From: Bacteroides thetaiotaomicron VPI-5482
GTDB taxonomy: Bacteria > Bacteroidota > Bacteroidia > Bacteroidales > Bacteroidaceae
Reading direction: 5' to 3'
NCBI RefSeq assembly: GCF_000011065.1
Contig: NC_004663.1
Coordinates: 1,426,001 to 1,490,000, forward strand
Length of the DNA: 64,000 bases
Shown: positions 25,006 to 33,793 of the stretch, piece after piece
How the letters are laid out: each line of letters opens with the position of its first letter
Position numbering within the stretch: position 1 is the first letter of the stretch
The notes under the pieces: generated by a model
What the model was told of the DNA's origin: nothing
Seen by the model: only the letters and a program-made list of their open reading frames with translations
Databases searched by the model: none
Position numbers and translations under genes: made by a program

Positions 25006-27234
25006 ATGGAATACATCCTTTATATCAGCAGATTCCTATATCGTATCCGTTGGTGGTTACTTATTGGAACAGCCATTATAACATTTGCTGTTTACTATTT
25101 TGGGAAACGCATGATAGGCAAAACATATAACGTAGAGGCAACCCTCTACACTGGTGCTGCTTCCGGCTACAATCTAGAAGGTGGAAATAACAAAGTGGAT
25201 TGGGCGACAACTCAGAACGCTATGGATAACCTAATGAACATTATCAAGGCTGAAAGTACACTCAAACGGGTATCTATCCGATTATATGCCCGAAGTCTGA
25301 TCAAAGGTAATCCAAAAGAAGACAATGAATTCATCAAAGCCAGCAATTACAACAGAATATATGAACACCTAAAGAATAGTCCGAACGGGAAAGAAATACT
25401 GTCATTAATAGATAAAAACAGCGAAGATAAAACGGTAGCCAACTTTTTCAATTACTTGAGACCGACCCAAGCAAACTATCTCTATGGAGTATTCTATTAT
25501 AATTTGCCCTATTACTCTTATAATGATCTCAGAGCAATCAGAGTAGCGCGTAAAGGTGCCAGCGATCTGATTGAAATAAGTTATACGGCAAGTGATCCGG
25601 GTATCGCTTATAATACCATTGACATCCTGACCAAAGAATTTGTAAACGAATACAGTGCAATCCGTTATGGTGAAACAGATAAAGTTATCGAATATTTTAA
25701 AAGCGAACTTCAACGCATCGGAAAGGAACTTCGACTTAAAGAAGACTCACTAACGCAATATAACGTAGAAAAACGTGTTATTAATTATTACGATGAGACC
25801 AAAGAAATCGCTGCCATCAACAAAGAGTTTGAGTTACGTGAACAAAACGTACTGATTGCATACAATAGCGCCAAAGCAATGTTAAACGAACTGGAAAAGC
25901 AAATGGGCAGCAATGCCAAACATGTAATCAACAATCTTCAGTTCTTGGATAAACTAAATGAAGCCGCTTCGCTTACAGGAAAAATCTCAGAAATGGAAAC
26001 AATTTCAAGTGATCATCAGAATCAAGAAGCCTCATTACAGGAATATAAGAATCGCTTAAATCAAACGCGCAAGGAGCTTTCCGAGCTTTCAAATAAATAT
26101 GTAGAGAACAAATATACCAAAGAAGGAATAGCTAAAGAGAACATCATAGAACAGTGGCTTGAAGTAACCATGCAATACGAAAAAGCCAAATCAGACTTAC
26201 AAATTATACAGCAAAGCCGTATAGACCTCAACGAGAAATACAGACAGTTTGCACCAGTAGGTTCCACTATCAAACGTCAAGAGCGTAACATAACTTTTAT
26301 AGAGCAAAATTACTTGTCTGTATTGAAAAGCTACAATGATGCCCTCATGCGTAGAAAAAATTTGGAAATGACCTCCGCTGCATTAAAAGTGTTGAATGCT
26401 CCGGCATATCCGATCAGTGCCATGCCCACTCCTTTGAAAAAAATGGTAATGGCAGCGTGTGCCGGTACCTTCTTATTTATTTTGGGATTCTTCTTAATTC
26501 TTGAATTATTAGACCGTACTCTACGCGATTCTATTCGTACACGTCGTTTGATTGGACTTCCGATGTTAGGCGCCTTTCCCAAAGACTCTATTTTAGAGTA
26601 TCACAATCATGTTGAAGAATCAAAAAGTATAGCTACAAAACAGTTAAGCAATAGTATCCTTCGTTTCTGTCAGCAAAAGAAAGAAGGATTGCCCTACATT
26701 ATCAATTTTATTAGCACAGAAGGCGGGGAAGGCAAAAGTTATGTGATCGAAGCCCTAAAAAAATATTGGAACAGTATCGGACTTAAAACAAAAGTAATAA
26801 CATGGAAGTCAGACTTCAGAATTGATTCACGAGAATACAACCTGGCCAAAAGCATTACCGATCTATACACATCAGAGGAAGAAGATATTCTCATCGTTGA
26901 ATATCCCAATCTGCGGGAAGCTAGCATATCGCTGGAATTACTACAAGAAGCTAATCTAAATATACTCGTAGCCCGTGCTGACCGTGGTTGGAAAGAGACC
27001 GATAAGCTCTTGTCAGAAAAGCTAAGTCAACAAGTAGGTAAAACTCCACTTTATGTTTACTTGACACACGCATCCCGCAATGTGGTTGAAGACTACACTG
27101 GTATGCTTCCACCATATACACTTTGGAGGAAAATAGTATACCGACTGTCACAATTAGCATTGACAGAAAGTATATTTACGTTCACAAAAAGAAAGAAGCA
27201 GCCGGCAACATCAGGAGATGAAGATGACGAATGA
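25006..27234 (+). CDS. Wzz/GumC-type chain-length protein with degenerate BY-kinase domain
   Basis: A 742-residue inner-membrane protein. A first membrane helix (about 14-31) leads into a periplasmic domain with long coiled coils (about 230-440), then a second helix near 475-500 with the Pro-rich flank AYPISAMPTPLKKMVMA. This is the layout of polysaccharide co-polymerases that set chain length. The cytoplasmic end keeps a Walker A motif GGEGKS (573-578, Lys577). The expected Asp of Walker A' is Glu632 (ILIVEYPNL), and the C-terminus has no Tyr cluster. It may therefore bind ATP without acting as a true tyrosine kinase. It overlaps the next gene by 17 bp. Confidence 0.88.
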   Translation: MEYILYISRFLYRIRWWLLIGTAIITFAVYYFGKRMIGKTYNVEATLYTGAASGYNLEGGNNKVDWATTQNAMDNLMNIIKAESTLKRVSIRLYARSLIKGNPKEDNEFIKASNYNRIYEHLKNSPNGKEILSLIDKNSEDKTVANFFNYLRPTQANYLYGVFYYNLPYYSYNDLRAIRVARKGASDLIEISYTASDPGIAYNTIDILTKEFVNEYSAIRYGETDKVIEYFKSELQRIGKELRLKEDSLTQYNVEKRVINYYDETKEIAAINKEFELREQNVLIAYNSAKAMLNELEKQMGSNAKHVINNLQFLDKLNEAASLTGKISEMETISSDHQNQEASLQEYKNRLNQTRKELSELSNKYVENKYTKEGIAKENIIEQWLEVTMQYEKAKSDLQIIQQSRIDLNEKYRQFAPVGSTIKRQERNITFIEQNYLSVLKSYNDALMRRKNLEMTSAALKVLNAPAYPISAMPTPLKKMVMAACAGTFLFILGFFLILELLDRTLRDSIRTRRLIGLPMLGAFPKDSILEYHNHVEESKSIATKQLSNSILRFCQQKKEGLPYIINFISTEGGEGKSYVIEALKKYWNSIGLKTKVITWKSDFRIDSREYNLAKSITDLYTSEEEDILIVEYPNLREASISLELLQEANLNILVARADRGWKETDKLLSEKLSQQVGKTPLYVYLTHASRNVVEDYTGMLPPYTLWRKIVYRLSQLALTESIFTFTKRKKQPATSGDEDDE

Positions 27235-28705
27235 TAAAGGAAAATACAGTCAATACTTAACAGTAGCCGGTAACTATTTTGCCAATAAAGGATGGGTACA
27301 TTTACTATTGGCAGGAGGATTGTATATATTATACAAAATGTTCTTTCGTACTTCCCTTCCTTTCTTTCTGACGATTAGTTCATTACCTTTAATGACAGTT
27401 ATTTTCTTATTAATTATCAAATATTCAAAGCAAAGTTTCTATACACTTTTCATTCTCCAATTCCTGCTGGCAGCAGCTTATGCAGTGACAGACATACCAT
27501 TGGGAGTAGCAACATTAATGTGTACATTGTTTGCCGTTGTTTTGCTCTTTGCGTACGGAATGCATGAAAAAATTGACTGGTCGGAAAGTCGTAATGGTAT
27601 GCTTATGCTTTTTCTGATATGGGGAGTTTATTGCATATTAGAGATAGCTAATCCGAACAATGTTCAGGCAGCATGGAATATCTCCATCACCCATTATCTC
27701 ATATATCCTATTGTATGTGCTGTCATCGTACCGTTAGCAATCCGTAACATCAAGGGGATTCAGTGGCTTCTAATTATATGGTCTCTTTTCATCCTCTTGG
27801 CAGCAGCCAAAGGATATTGGCAAAAAAACTGTGGTTTTAATGAACGTGAGCAGTATTTTTTATACGTTTTGGGAGGAGCAAGAACTCATATTATTTGGTC
27901 CGGTATTCGTTATTTCTCATTCTTCAGTGATGCAGCGAACTTCGGCGTACACATGGCTATGGGTGTTTCACTTTTTGGAATTTCACTTTTTTATATAAAA
28001 GGTGTATGGCTGAAAATCTATTTTATAATTGTCATTATTGCCGCCATTTACGGAATGGGAATTTCTGGAACACGGGCTGCGATAGCTCTGCCTATCGGTG
28101 CTTTAGGGAGTTTCATTATTCTTTCACGCAATCGCAAAGCATGTATTACAGGTATTTCAGTTCTTGCCTTGTTATTCTTGTTTTTTGTATGTACCAATAT
28201 AGGAGATGACAATCAATATATCCGCAAGATGCGTTCTGCATTTCGTCCTAGCCAAGACGCTTCCTATCAATTACGTGTAGACAATCGAAAGAAAATGAGA
28301 GAATTGATGATTCACAAGCCTTTTGGATATGGGATAGGGTTATCCAAAGGCGACCGTTTCTATCCCAAAGAACGTATGCTCTATCCACCGGATTCCTGGT
28401 TAGTCTCAGTATGGGTAGAAACCGGAATCATCGGTCTAGTTCTCTACCTGGCTGTTCACGGAGTCCTTTTTGCATGGTGCGGATGGATACTGATGTTCAA
28501 GATCATGAACAAACGCCTGCGAGGCTTACTTACTGCCTGGCTCTGTACCGCTGCCGGATTCTATCTGGCAGCCTATGCCAACGACGTGATGCAATATCCC
28601 AACTCCATCCCCATATACACAGCCTTTGCCCTCTGCTTCGCAGGACCGTACATTGACAAGCGGATGCAGCAAAGTAAAGAAACAGAACTGAAAAACGAAC
28701 AATAG
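27218..28705 (+). CDS. Wzy-like polymerase/O-antigen ligase family protein
   Basis: A polytopic membrane protein of 495 residues with about 12 hydrophobic helices. A large loop near 320-390 carries QLRVDNRKKMRELMIHKPFGYGIGLSKGD. The 'PFGYG.G' and following PDSWLVSVWVETGIIG segment match the Wzy_C/O-antigen ligase family. It probably joins polysaccharide repeat units in the periplasm, or ligates glycan to a carrier. It overlaps the end of the Wzz-like gene by 17 bp (start 27218, or 27224), implying coupled translation. Confidence 0.87.
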   Translation: MKMTNDKGKYSQYLTVAGNYFANKGWVHLLLAGGLYILYKMFFRTSLPFFLTISSLPLMTVIFLLIIKYSKQSFYTLFILQFLLAAAYAVTDIPLGVATLMCTLFAVVLLFAYGMHEKIDWSESRNGMLMLFLIWGVYCILEIANPNNVQAAWNISITHYLIYPIVCAVIVPLAIRNIKGIQWLLIIWSLFILLAAAKGYWQKNCGFNEREQYFLYVLGGARTHIIWSGIRYFSFFSDAANFGVHMAMGVSLFGISLFYIKGVWLKIYFIIVIIAAIYGMGISGTRAAIALPIGALGSFIILSRNRKACITGISVLALLFLFFVCTNIGDDNQYIRKMRSAFRPSQDASYQLRVDNRKKMRELMIHKPFGYGIGLSKGDRFYPKERMLYPPDSWLVSVWVETGIIGLVLYLAVHGVLFAWCGWILMFKIMNKRLRGLLTAWLCTAAGFYLAAYANDVMQYPNSIPIYTAFALCFAGPYIDKRMQQSKETELKNEQ

Positions 28706-28708
28706 ATT

Positions 28709-29608
28709 ATGATGAACGAACCTCAAGTCTCCTTTATCACAGTTTGCTACAACGGCTTTAAAGACACTTGCGAATTAATAGAATCGCTGCAAACACATGT
28801 ACATTCCGTGAGCTATGAAATCATCGTCGTAGACAATGCTTCGCGCGAAGACGAAGCGACTAAAATCAAGGAGCTATATTCCGATATAGTCACCCTGCGG
28901 AGCGAGTCTAACCTAGGCTTCTCTGGCGGAAATAATCTGGGGATCAGAGTAGCCAAAGGAGCCTATATCTTTCTGATAAACAATGACACTTATGTTGAAT
29001 CAGACGGATTCCACTACCTGACAGAGCGACTGGAAAGTCAGAAAAACATCGGAGCCGTCTCTCCGAAGATACGCTTTGCCTTTCCTCCGCAAAACATACA
29101 GTTTGCCGGATTCACCTCCCTGTCGGCAATCACTATACGCAACGAAATGACAGGTTTCGGCTGTCCGGACGACGGCACGTTCGACACCCCGCACACGACC
29201 CCCTACCTGCATGGGGCGGCACTCATGGTAAAACGTGAAGTCATTGAGAAAGTAGGAGAAATGCCGGAAATATTCTTCCTGTATTATGAAGAAATGGACT
29301 GGTGTACACAGATGACAAATGCCGGTTACGAACTATGGTATGAGCCTCGTTGCACCGTCTTCCACAAAGAAAGCCAGAGCACCGGACAGTTCAGCAAGCT
29401 ACGTACCTTCTACATGACGCGCAACCGTTTGCTCTACACCCGCCGCAACCGGAAAGGTGCTCAACGGCTGCTCTCCATTCTTTATCAATCTACCATAGCT
29501 GCCGGAAAAAATAGCCTTCAGTTTGCCGTGAAAGGTCGTTTCGATTTATTTGCCGCAGTATGGAAAGGCGTTGTCAGAAGCTTTTCTGTCACCTCTCCTA
29601 TCCGATAA
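28709..29608 (+). CDS. GT2 family glycosyltransferase (rhamnosyltransferase-like)
   Basis: A cytosolic glycosyltransferase of 299 residues with the GT-A fold. SFITVCYNGFKDTCELIESL opens it, IIVVDNASRED and NLGFSGGNNLGI follow, and the divalent-cation motif is INNDT near 90-95. EEMDWCTQMTNAGYELWY is the acceptor-side conserved block. The overall type is that of dTDP-Rha:polysaccharide rhamnosyltransferases, but the sugar cannot be told. It starts 3 bp after the polymerase-like gene and precedes the membrane GT2 gene by 19 bp. Confidence 0.9.
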   Translation: MMNEPQVSFITVCYNGFKDTCELIESLQTHVHSVSYEIIVVDNASREDEATKIKELYSDIVTLRSESNLGFSGGNNLGIRVAKGAYIFLINNDTYVESDGFHYLTERLESQKNIGAVSPKIRFAFPPQNIQFAGFTSLSAITIRNEMTGFGCPDDGTFDTPHTTPYLHGAALMVKREVIEKVGEMPEIFFLYYEEMDWCTQMTNAGYELWYEPRCTVFHKESQSTGQFSKLRTFYMTRNRLLYTRRNRKGAQRLLSILYQSTIAAGKNSLQFAVKGRFDLFAAVWKGVVRSFSVTSPIR

Positions 29609-29627
29609 CCCTTAAAAATGAAAGACC

Positions 29628-30815
29628 ATGTACACCTTTATTGACTGGATTCTCTTTATTCTTCTGGCACTTTGTGTCGGTTATCTGCTGTTCTACGCCA
29701 TTGCCTCCAAATTCTATCGTCCGCGAAAACTTTCCGAAGCACGTATCCTGCGTCGTTTTCTTGTACTCTTCCCTGCATACAAGGAAGACAGGGTGATCGT
29801 CTCCACTATCCGTAATTTCCTCGAACAGGAATACCCCAAAGAAATGTACGACGTTCTTGTCATCTCCGATCAGATGCAGCCGGACACGAATGCTGCCCTA
29901 CAAACACTCCCCATCTGTTTGCAAGTAGCCGACTATACCAATAGTTCCAAAGCCAAAGCCCTTACGCTGGCAATGAACGTCACTGCCAACGAATCTTATG
30001 ACGTAGTAGTGATCATGGATGCCGACAATGTAACGACTCCCAATTTCCTCGCAGAAATCAACCGTGCTTTTGAGTCCGGCCTGCATGCCGTACAAGCCCA
30101 CCGCACAGGAAAAAACATGAATACAGACATCGCTGTTCTGGATGCGATCAGCGAAGAAATAAACAACGGATTCTTCCGTAGCGGGCACAACGCGATAGGA
30201 TTGTCAGCCGGATTAGCCGGTTCCGGAATGGCATTCGACGTTCATTGGTTCCGCCGAAATGTAGGACATCTGCAAACATCGGGCGAAGACAAGGAGCTGG
30301 AAGCCCTGTTGCTAAAACAACGCATTCATATCGAATATCTGGAACAACTGCCTGTATACGATGAAAAAACACAGAAAAAAGAAGGTATCAAAAATCAGCG
30401 TAAACGATGGATTGCAGCACAATACGGTGCATTGCGGGCTTCCTTGCCCGATTTCCCGAAAGCACTGATTCAGGGAAATATCGACTACTGCGACAAGATT
30501 CTTCAATGGATGCTGCCTCCCCGTCTGATACAACTGGCGGGAGTTTTCGGTTTCACTTTACTCTTTACCGCAATCGGCTTACTAATGAGTCTGCAAAGCG
30601 GAGGATATGAATGGTATACAGCCATCAAATGGTGGATACTGTCAGCCGCTCAAGTTGCCGCCATGATCATACCTGTGCCGGGAAAGTTGCTAAACCGGAA
30701 ATTAGGAAAAGCAATCCTGCAGATTCCGACACTGGCACTGGCAATGATAGCCAATATGTTCCGACTGAAAGGAACGAACAAAAAGTTTATTCATACCGAG
30801 CACGGAGAAGAATAA
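29628..30815 (+). CDS. Membrane-bound GT2 glycosyltransferase
   Basis: A 395-residue processive-type GT2 enzyme with an N-terminal membrane helix (about 5-27) and two or three C-terminal helices (about 295-375). The catalytic part has VISDQMQPD, VVIMDADNVTTPNFL (DxD-like near 125), SGEDKELEALLLKQR and the QxxRW-type NQRKRWIAAQYGA near 260. These are features of cellulose/hyaluronan-synthase-related transferases that add sugars and may translocate a chain. It is the last gene of the first half of the polysaccharide locus. A palindromic element follows at 30841-30918. Confidence 0.88.
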   Translation: MYTFIDWILFILLALCVGYLLFYAIASKFYRPRKLSEARILRRFLVLFPAYKEDRVIVSTIRNFLEQEYPKEMYDVLVISDQMQPDTNAALQTLPICLQVADYTNSSKAKALTLAMNVTANESYDVVVIMDADNVTTPNFLAEINRAFESGLHAVQAHRTGKNMNTDIAVLDAISEEINNGFFRSGHNAIGLSAGLAGSGMAFDVHWFRRNVGHLQTSGEDKELEALLLKQRIHIEYLEQLPVYDEKTQKKEGIKNQRKRWIAAQYGALRASLPDFPKALIQGNIDYCDKILQWMLPPRLIQLAGVFGFTLLFTAIGLLMSLQSGGYEWYTAIKWWILSAAQVAAMIIPVPGKLLNRKLGKAILQIPTLALAMIANMFRLKGTNKKFIHTEHGEE

Positions 30816-30840
30816 AGCCTCACCGTGAAAGAAAAGAAAA

Positions 30841-30918
30841 GGCACAGATGACACGAATTAACACGGATTTGGCTGCGCAGCCTCTCAAATCCGTGTTGGC
30901 GTCCGTATCATCCGTGCC
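30841..30918. repeat. Imperfect palindromic element after the first polysaccharide gene group
   Basis: Arms 30841-30871 and 30886-30918 both carry a GGCAC(A/G)GATGA(C/T)ACG start and an ACACGGATTTG core; the last 11 bp next to the loop pair perfectly. It resembles the element between serC and serA. It may act as a terminator between gene groups but has only a weak U-run. Confidence 0.6.
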
Positions 30919-30970
30919 TAAAATTTCCCTATGAAAACCGTGCCTGAATCATATTCATTAGCAAGTTTCG

Positions 30971-31414
30971 TCAAGCCCACTCCTCCTCCGCATCAAAGCA
31001 CGGACAAGCCTTCACCCATTCCTCCGGCTCGATCTCCCCGTTCCCGTTCAGATCAGGGCTCAGGTCACGATGTCCGCACACCCGGCAACCGGGATAATCA
31101 CGTAACAACGTAAGCACAAGCACATGCATCGAGTGTATCTGCCATTCGGTACGGGTATCGGCAGGCCGCCCGTGACAGTCAAGTCCGCCCTCATAGCAAA
31201 TACCGATACTTGTCTGATTAAAGCCTTTCGCATGAGCTCCTATCCGTTCAATGGGGCGGGTAGTCTTGATGTCGCCATTTTTCCGGATATAAAAGTGATA
31301 GCCGATCCCGTTAAATCCCCGCCGGCGGTGGCACACTTCAAGGTCTGTTTCCGTGAAATCCCTGTCCGCCCTAGAGGCGGAACAGTGGATCACAATCAGG
31401 TCAATCTTCCTCAT
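30971..31414 (-). CDS. N-acetylmuramoyl-L-alanine amidase (Amidase_2/PGRP type)
   Basis: A zinc amidase that cleaves the bond between MurNAc and L-alanine in peptidoglycan. I prefer the ATG at 31414 (MRKIDLIVIHCSASRADRDF), giving 147 residues. A longer frame to 31498 adds a basic stretch without family similarity. Zinc ligands are likely His in VIHCSAS, His in CGHRDLSPD and Cys in VKACPCFD. GYHFYIRKNGDI and IGICYEGG are conserved in phage-type and PGRP amidases. No signal peptide is seen, as in phage endolysins. It lies beside the HU-like gene on the same strand. Confidence 0.9.
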   Translation of the reverse strand: MRKIDLIVIHCSASRADRDFTETDLEVCHRRRGFNGIGYHFYIRKNGDIKTTRPIERIGAHAKGFNQTSIGICYEGGLDCHGRPADTRTEWQIHSMHVLVLTLLRDYPGCRVCGHRDLSPDLNGNGEIEPEEWVKACPCFDAEEEWA

Positions 31415-31571
31415 CGACCTGCCCTTTCGTTCGTTTTCCTTTTCTCTTCCTGCGGAAGAAAAACAGGATCTCCAATGCAATCTCCAAAATCTTGTCAATC
31501 ATAACTTTTCATTTTTACAGGTTATTCATTTACAGGTATCACACATTAATGATGCTGATGTACTTACCGGA

Positions 31572-32120
31572 TTAAACGGTAGGATCGGGAGCTTCCTCCT
31601 CCCCTCCATCGCCACCGGAACCGGAACCGCCACCGGAACCGCCGCCACTACCGGAGCCTCCGCCATCACCGCTTCCTCCCGAAGCCGGCGCATTCTTGGA
31701 GATGAGTTCGAAGACCATGTTATTGTCCCCGCCACGTGTGGTAGCCGTGCTGTCGTTGGCAAGCCGCAGAGAATTATCGACCTTGAAACGAAGGTTGACA
31801 CGAGTAATATTCCTCACCGTACAGTCCTTTTCCTGTTCCACACCGGGACAAGTAAGCGTGGTATAGAAAATCCCCAAGCCGTCAACCTTCACCTTATTCC
31901 CTGCTACGAGCACCTTCTTCATCGAGCGGACAAAGGATTGCATCACATGCTCCACATCTTCCACCGAAAGCGAACCGATCGACTCGATCTCACGCGCCAG
32001 CGACTCGATAGAATAAAGTTTCGATTCCCCCGGCTTGGGTTTGAGCACATACACCATCGGCGATTTGTCATCACCAATCTTTTTTTTGCGCTGATAGCGC
32101 ACCACAGACACTGTTGCCAT
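31572..32120 (-). CDS. HU/IHF-like DNA-binding protein with Gly/Ser-rich tail
   Basis: A 182-residue protein of the Bacteroidetes HU-like group. Residues about 1-135 have the HU fold pattern, with SLAREIESIGSLSVEDVEHVMQSF in the helical part and VKVDGLGIFYTTLTC before the DNA-binding arm. The last 40 or so residues are almost only Gly, Ser and acidic residues, a low-complexity tail that could be disordered. Such proteins commonly stand beside amidase genes in Bacteroides polysaccharide regions. The role is unknown. A -7 box (32173-32180) precedes it, and the intergenic region has a 10-bp periodic repeat. Confidence 0.85.
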   Translation of the reverse strand: MATVSVVRYQRKKKIGDDKSPMVYVLKPKPGESKLYSIESLAREIESIGSLSVEDVEHVMQSFVRSMKKVLVAGNKVKVDGLGIFYTTLTCPGVEQEKDCTVRNITRVNLRFKVDNSLRLANDSTATTRGGDNNMVFELISKNAPASGGSGDGGGSGSGGGSGGGSGSGGDGGEEEAPDPTV

Positions 32121-32172
32121 ACTGAATTTGTATTAAAGAAAAGAAGGACATTCTCCCTTTCTGTTGGTGAAA

Positions 32173-32180
32173 CAAAGATA
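32173..32180 (-). promoter_or_regulatory. -7 box of the HU-like gene
   Basis: TATCTTTG on the minus strand, 52 nt before the ATG, an exact TAnnTTTG match. A TTTG is not seen at -33. Confidence 0.45.
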
Positions 32181-32200
32181 CGGCAGTGCACCGGCAATTT

Positions 32201-32300
32201 CCCGGATTACGACGGACTGTGCCGGACTATGACGGGATAAAACGGATTAAGACGGATTAAGACAGCATAAAGCAGAATAAAGTGAATTAGAAACAGATTG
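32201..32300. repeat. 10-bp periodic degenerate repeat (GACGGATTAA)
   Basis: About ten consecutive 10-bp units are variants of GACGGATTAA, with two near-identical adjacent copies at 32241-32260 (AACGGATTAA, GACGGATTAA). They decay to AGCAGAATAA and AGTGAATTAG by 32290. The array lies between the divergent HU-like and DUF4248 genes and has no coding potential. Confidence 0.55.
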
Positions 32301-32460
32301 AAAGCATACTAAAAAGCGAATACAAAGTAACCATAAAGCAGATAAAAGCTGAAAAAACTCCCAACCAACCCCGAATACCCCCCCAAAAAAAGACAAGCAG
32401 ACAACGTGAATAACAACTAAATAATACAAGCATAAAAGCAACACTTTCATGAGCAACAAA

Positions 32461-32492
32461 TTTGCTAAATCCAGTAAAAAACAGTAACTTTA
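32461..32492 (+). promoter_or_regulatory. Promoter of the DUF4248 gene
   Basis: TTTG (32461-32464), a 20-nt spacer, then TAACTTTA (32485-32492), 7 of 8 to consensus. The ATG is at 32526. Confidence 0.55.
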
Positions 32493-32525
32493 GACCCATT
32501 ACAACACCCTACAATTAAATCAAAA

Positions 32526-32783
32526 ATGAAAGCAAATACAGATACCCTGCAAAAACAGGAAGAAGAAAAATCCTTCCAATACCGCAGCTACGGAAAAGGA
32601 GAACTCGCCATGCTATATATCCCCAACGTCCAGCAACAAAGCGCAGTAGACCGCTTCAACGAATGGATCGAAGCCGCACCCGGACTAAAAGAACGCCTGC
32701 TATCCACCGGCATGAATCCCCGAAGCAGACACTACACACCCGCACAAGTACGGCTGATCGTAGAAGTGCTGCAGGAGCCTTGA
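32526..32783 (+). CDS. DUF4248-type small protein
   Basis: An 85-residue protein that I recognise as DUF4248-like, from FQYRSYGKGELAMLYIPN at the start and RHYTPAQVRLIVEVL at the end. The second part looks like a helix-turn-helix-like segment that might bind DNA or protein, but no function is known. It is common beside amidase and HU-like genes near Bacteroides polysaccharide loci. It stands alone on the plus strand, divergent from the HU-like gene. Confidence 0.8.
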   Translation: MKANTDTLQKQEEEKSFQYRSYGKGELAMLYIPNVQQQSAVDRFNEWIEAAPGLKERLLSTGMNPRSRHYTPAQVRLIVEVLQEP

Positions 32784-32867
32784 AGATAAGTATTAAGTAT
32801 TGGTGCCAATCAGCAGTTAAAACAAAATAAGAATAGTTCCGGACAAGATACCAAATTAACGTATAAA

Positions 32868-33013
32868 GCTGTCCGAAAAGTAGATAAATACTATCAATCT
32901 ATCATTCAGCACACGGAGAAGAATCTCTTCTTTGACTAATATAAAGAGCTGATTCTTCGGCAGACTTAGGGTGACAGAGCAAAACGATAGCAGACGTTCT
33001 CTTTTCGGACAGC
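32868..33013. mobile_element. MITE-like element with 13-bp perfect inverted ends
   Basis: GCTGTCCGAAAAG (32868-32880) and its exact complement CTTTTCGGACAGC (33001-33013) bound a 146-bp non-coding segment. The ends resemble the terminal repeats of some insertion sequences. No clear target-site duplication is seen. Inside, GAAGAATC and GATTCTTC can pair. It lies between DUF4248 and the VOC gene. Confidence 0.45.
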
Positions 33014-33073
33014 CCCATTCAATATCATTTTCCGGCTCACTCGGATGAGCGCGTTGCTTTTCAGCCGTGTCTC

Positions 33074-33517
33074 TTAATGAAATTTCTGATCTTCTTCGAT
33101 AAGTTCCTGGCTAAATTTCTCCGGTGCCAAAGGGGTAAAGAGTTCTATAAGATTTTCTTCGGGATCGCGCAGGTACAGGGTACGCATCCCCCAATCGGGC
33201 ATATCCGTAGGCTCACTGATAAATGTCACGCCTTTTGCTTTCAGTGCGACAAAGGTTTCGTCCACGTTATCCACACTGAATGAGATCATTAATTTTTCAC
33301 GCATCCCAACAGGCTGCTGCTTATCTGCATTACCTGCCGAAGGCGCCATCCAGTCGGATACAAAAAGGGCGAGACCTTCTATTCCGTCGGCTACTTTAAA
33401 ACTGGCGTATCCGCTATTCTCATCTCCCCAGGCTGGCTCTAATCCGAGTTGTTCGGTATAGAATTTGAAGCATCCGGCGAAGTCCTTTACTAATAATCTT
33501 ACGTTACTAAATCTCAT
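33074..33517 (-). CDS. VOC-family (glyoxalase/bleomycin-resistance) protein
   Basis: A 147-residue vicinal-oxygen-chelate protein with the paired beta-alpha-beta-beta-beta modules. MRFSNVRLLVKDFAGCFKFYTEQLGL opens the first module, VDNVDETFVALKAKGV the second, and YLRDPEENLIELF is the usual metal-side end. Members include glyoxalase I, dioxygenases and drug-binding proteins, and the substrate here is unknown. It sits between DUF4248 and the primase-helicase gene and is functionally unlike them. A -7 box TATATTTG lies upstream (33564-33571). Confidence 0.9.
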   Translation of the reverse strand: MRFSNVRLLVKDFAGCFKFYTEQLGLEPAWGDENSGYASFKVADGIEGLALFVSDWMAPSAGNADKQQPVGMREKLMISFSVDNVDETFVALKAKGVTFISEPTDMPDWGMRTLYLRDPEENLIELFTPLAPEKFSQELIEEDQKFH

Positions 33518-33563
33518 TGTTTACAGATTAATGGTTTATTATTTGTTTCTTAGAATCGAAATG

Positions 33564-33571
33564 CAAATATA
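33564..33571 (-). promoter_or_regulatory. -7 box of the VOC gene
   Basis: TATATTTG on the minus strand fits TAnnTTTG, about 47 nt before the ATG. No -33 box seen. Confidence 0.4.
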
Positions 33572-33730
33572 ATCATTCTATCGGATGACGTTTCATGAAT
33601 CCGTATTTACCTCAAAACTGTGCGAAAATAAAGTAAACCGGTATCAAAATGAATCACCATTCAACCAGTGATCCGCACCGTTACTCATCCCCCGTGACCT
33701 GTTACCCACCACCCTCACCAACTACGATTA

Positions 33731-33793
33731 TTACCTATTACTTATTACCTAATACTTAATACTTAATACCTAATACTTATTACCTATTACCTA
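33731..33793. repeat. Nine-copy heptamer tandem repeat
   Basis: Nine exact 7-bp units of the form (A/T)TAC(C/T)TA fill 63 bp. The array overlaps the stop codon of the primase-helicase gene (33791-33793). The same heptamer makes the inverted pair at 3862-3949 and a two-unit stub at 32789-32802. Confidence 0.8.
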
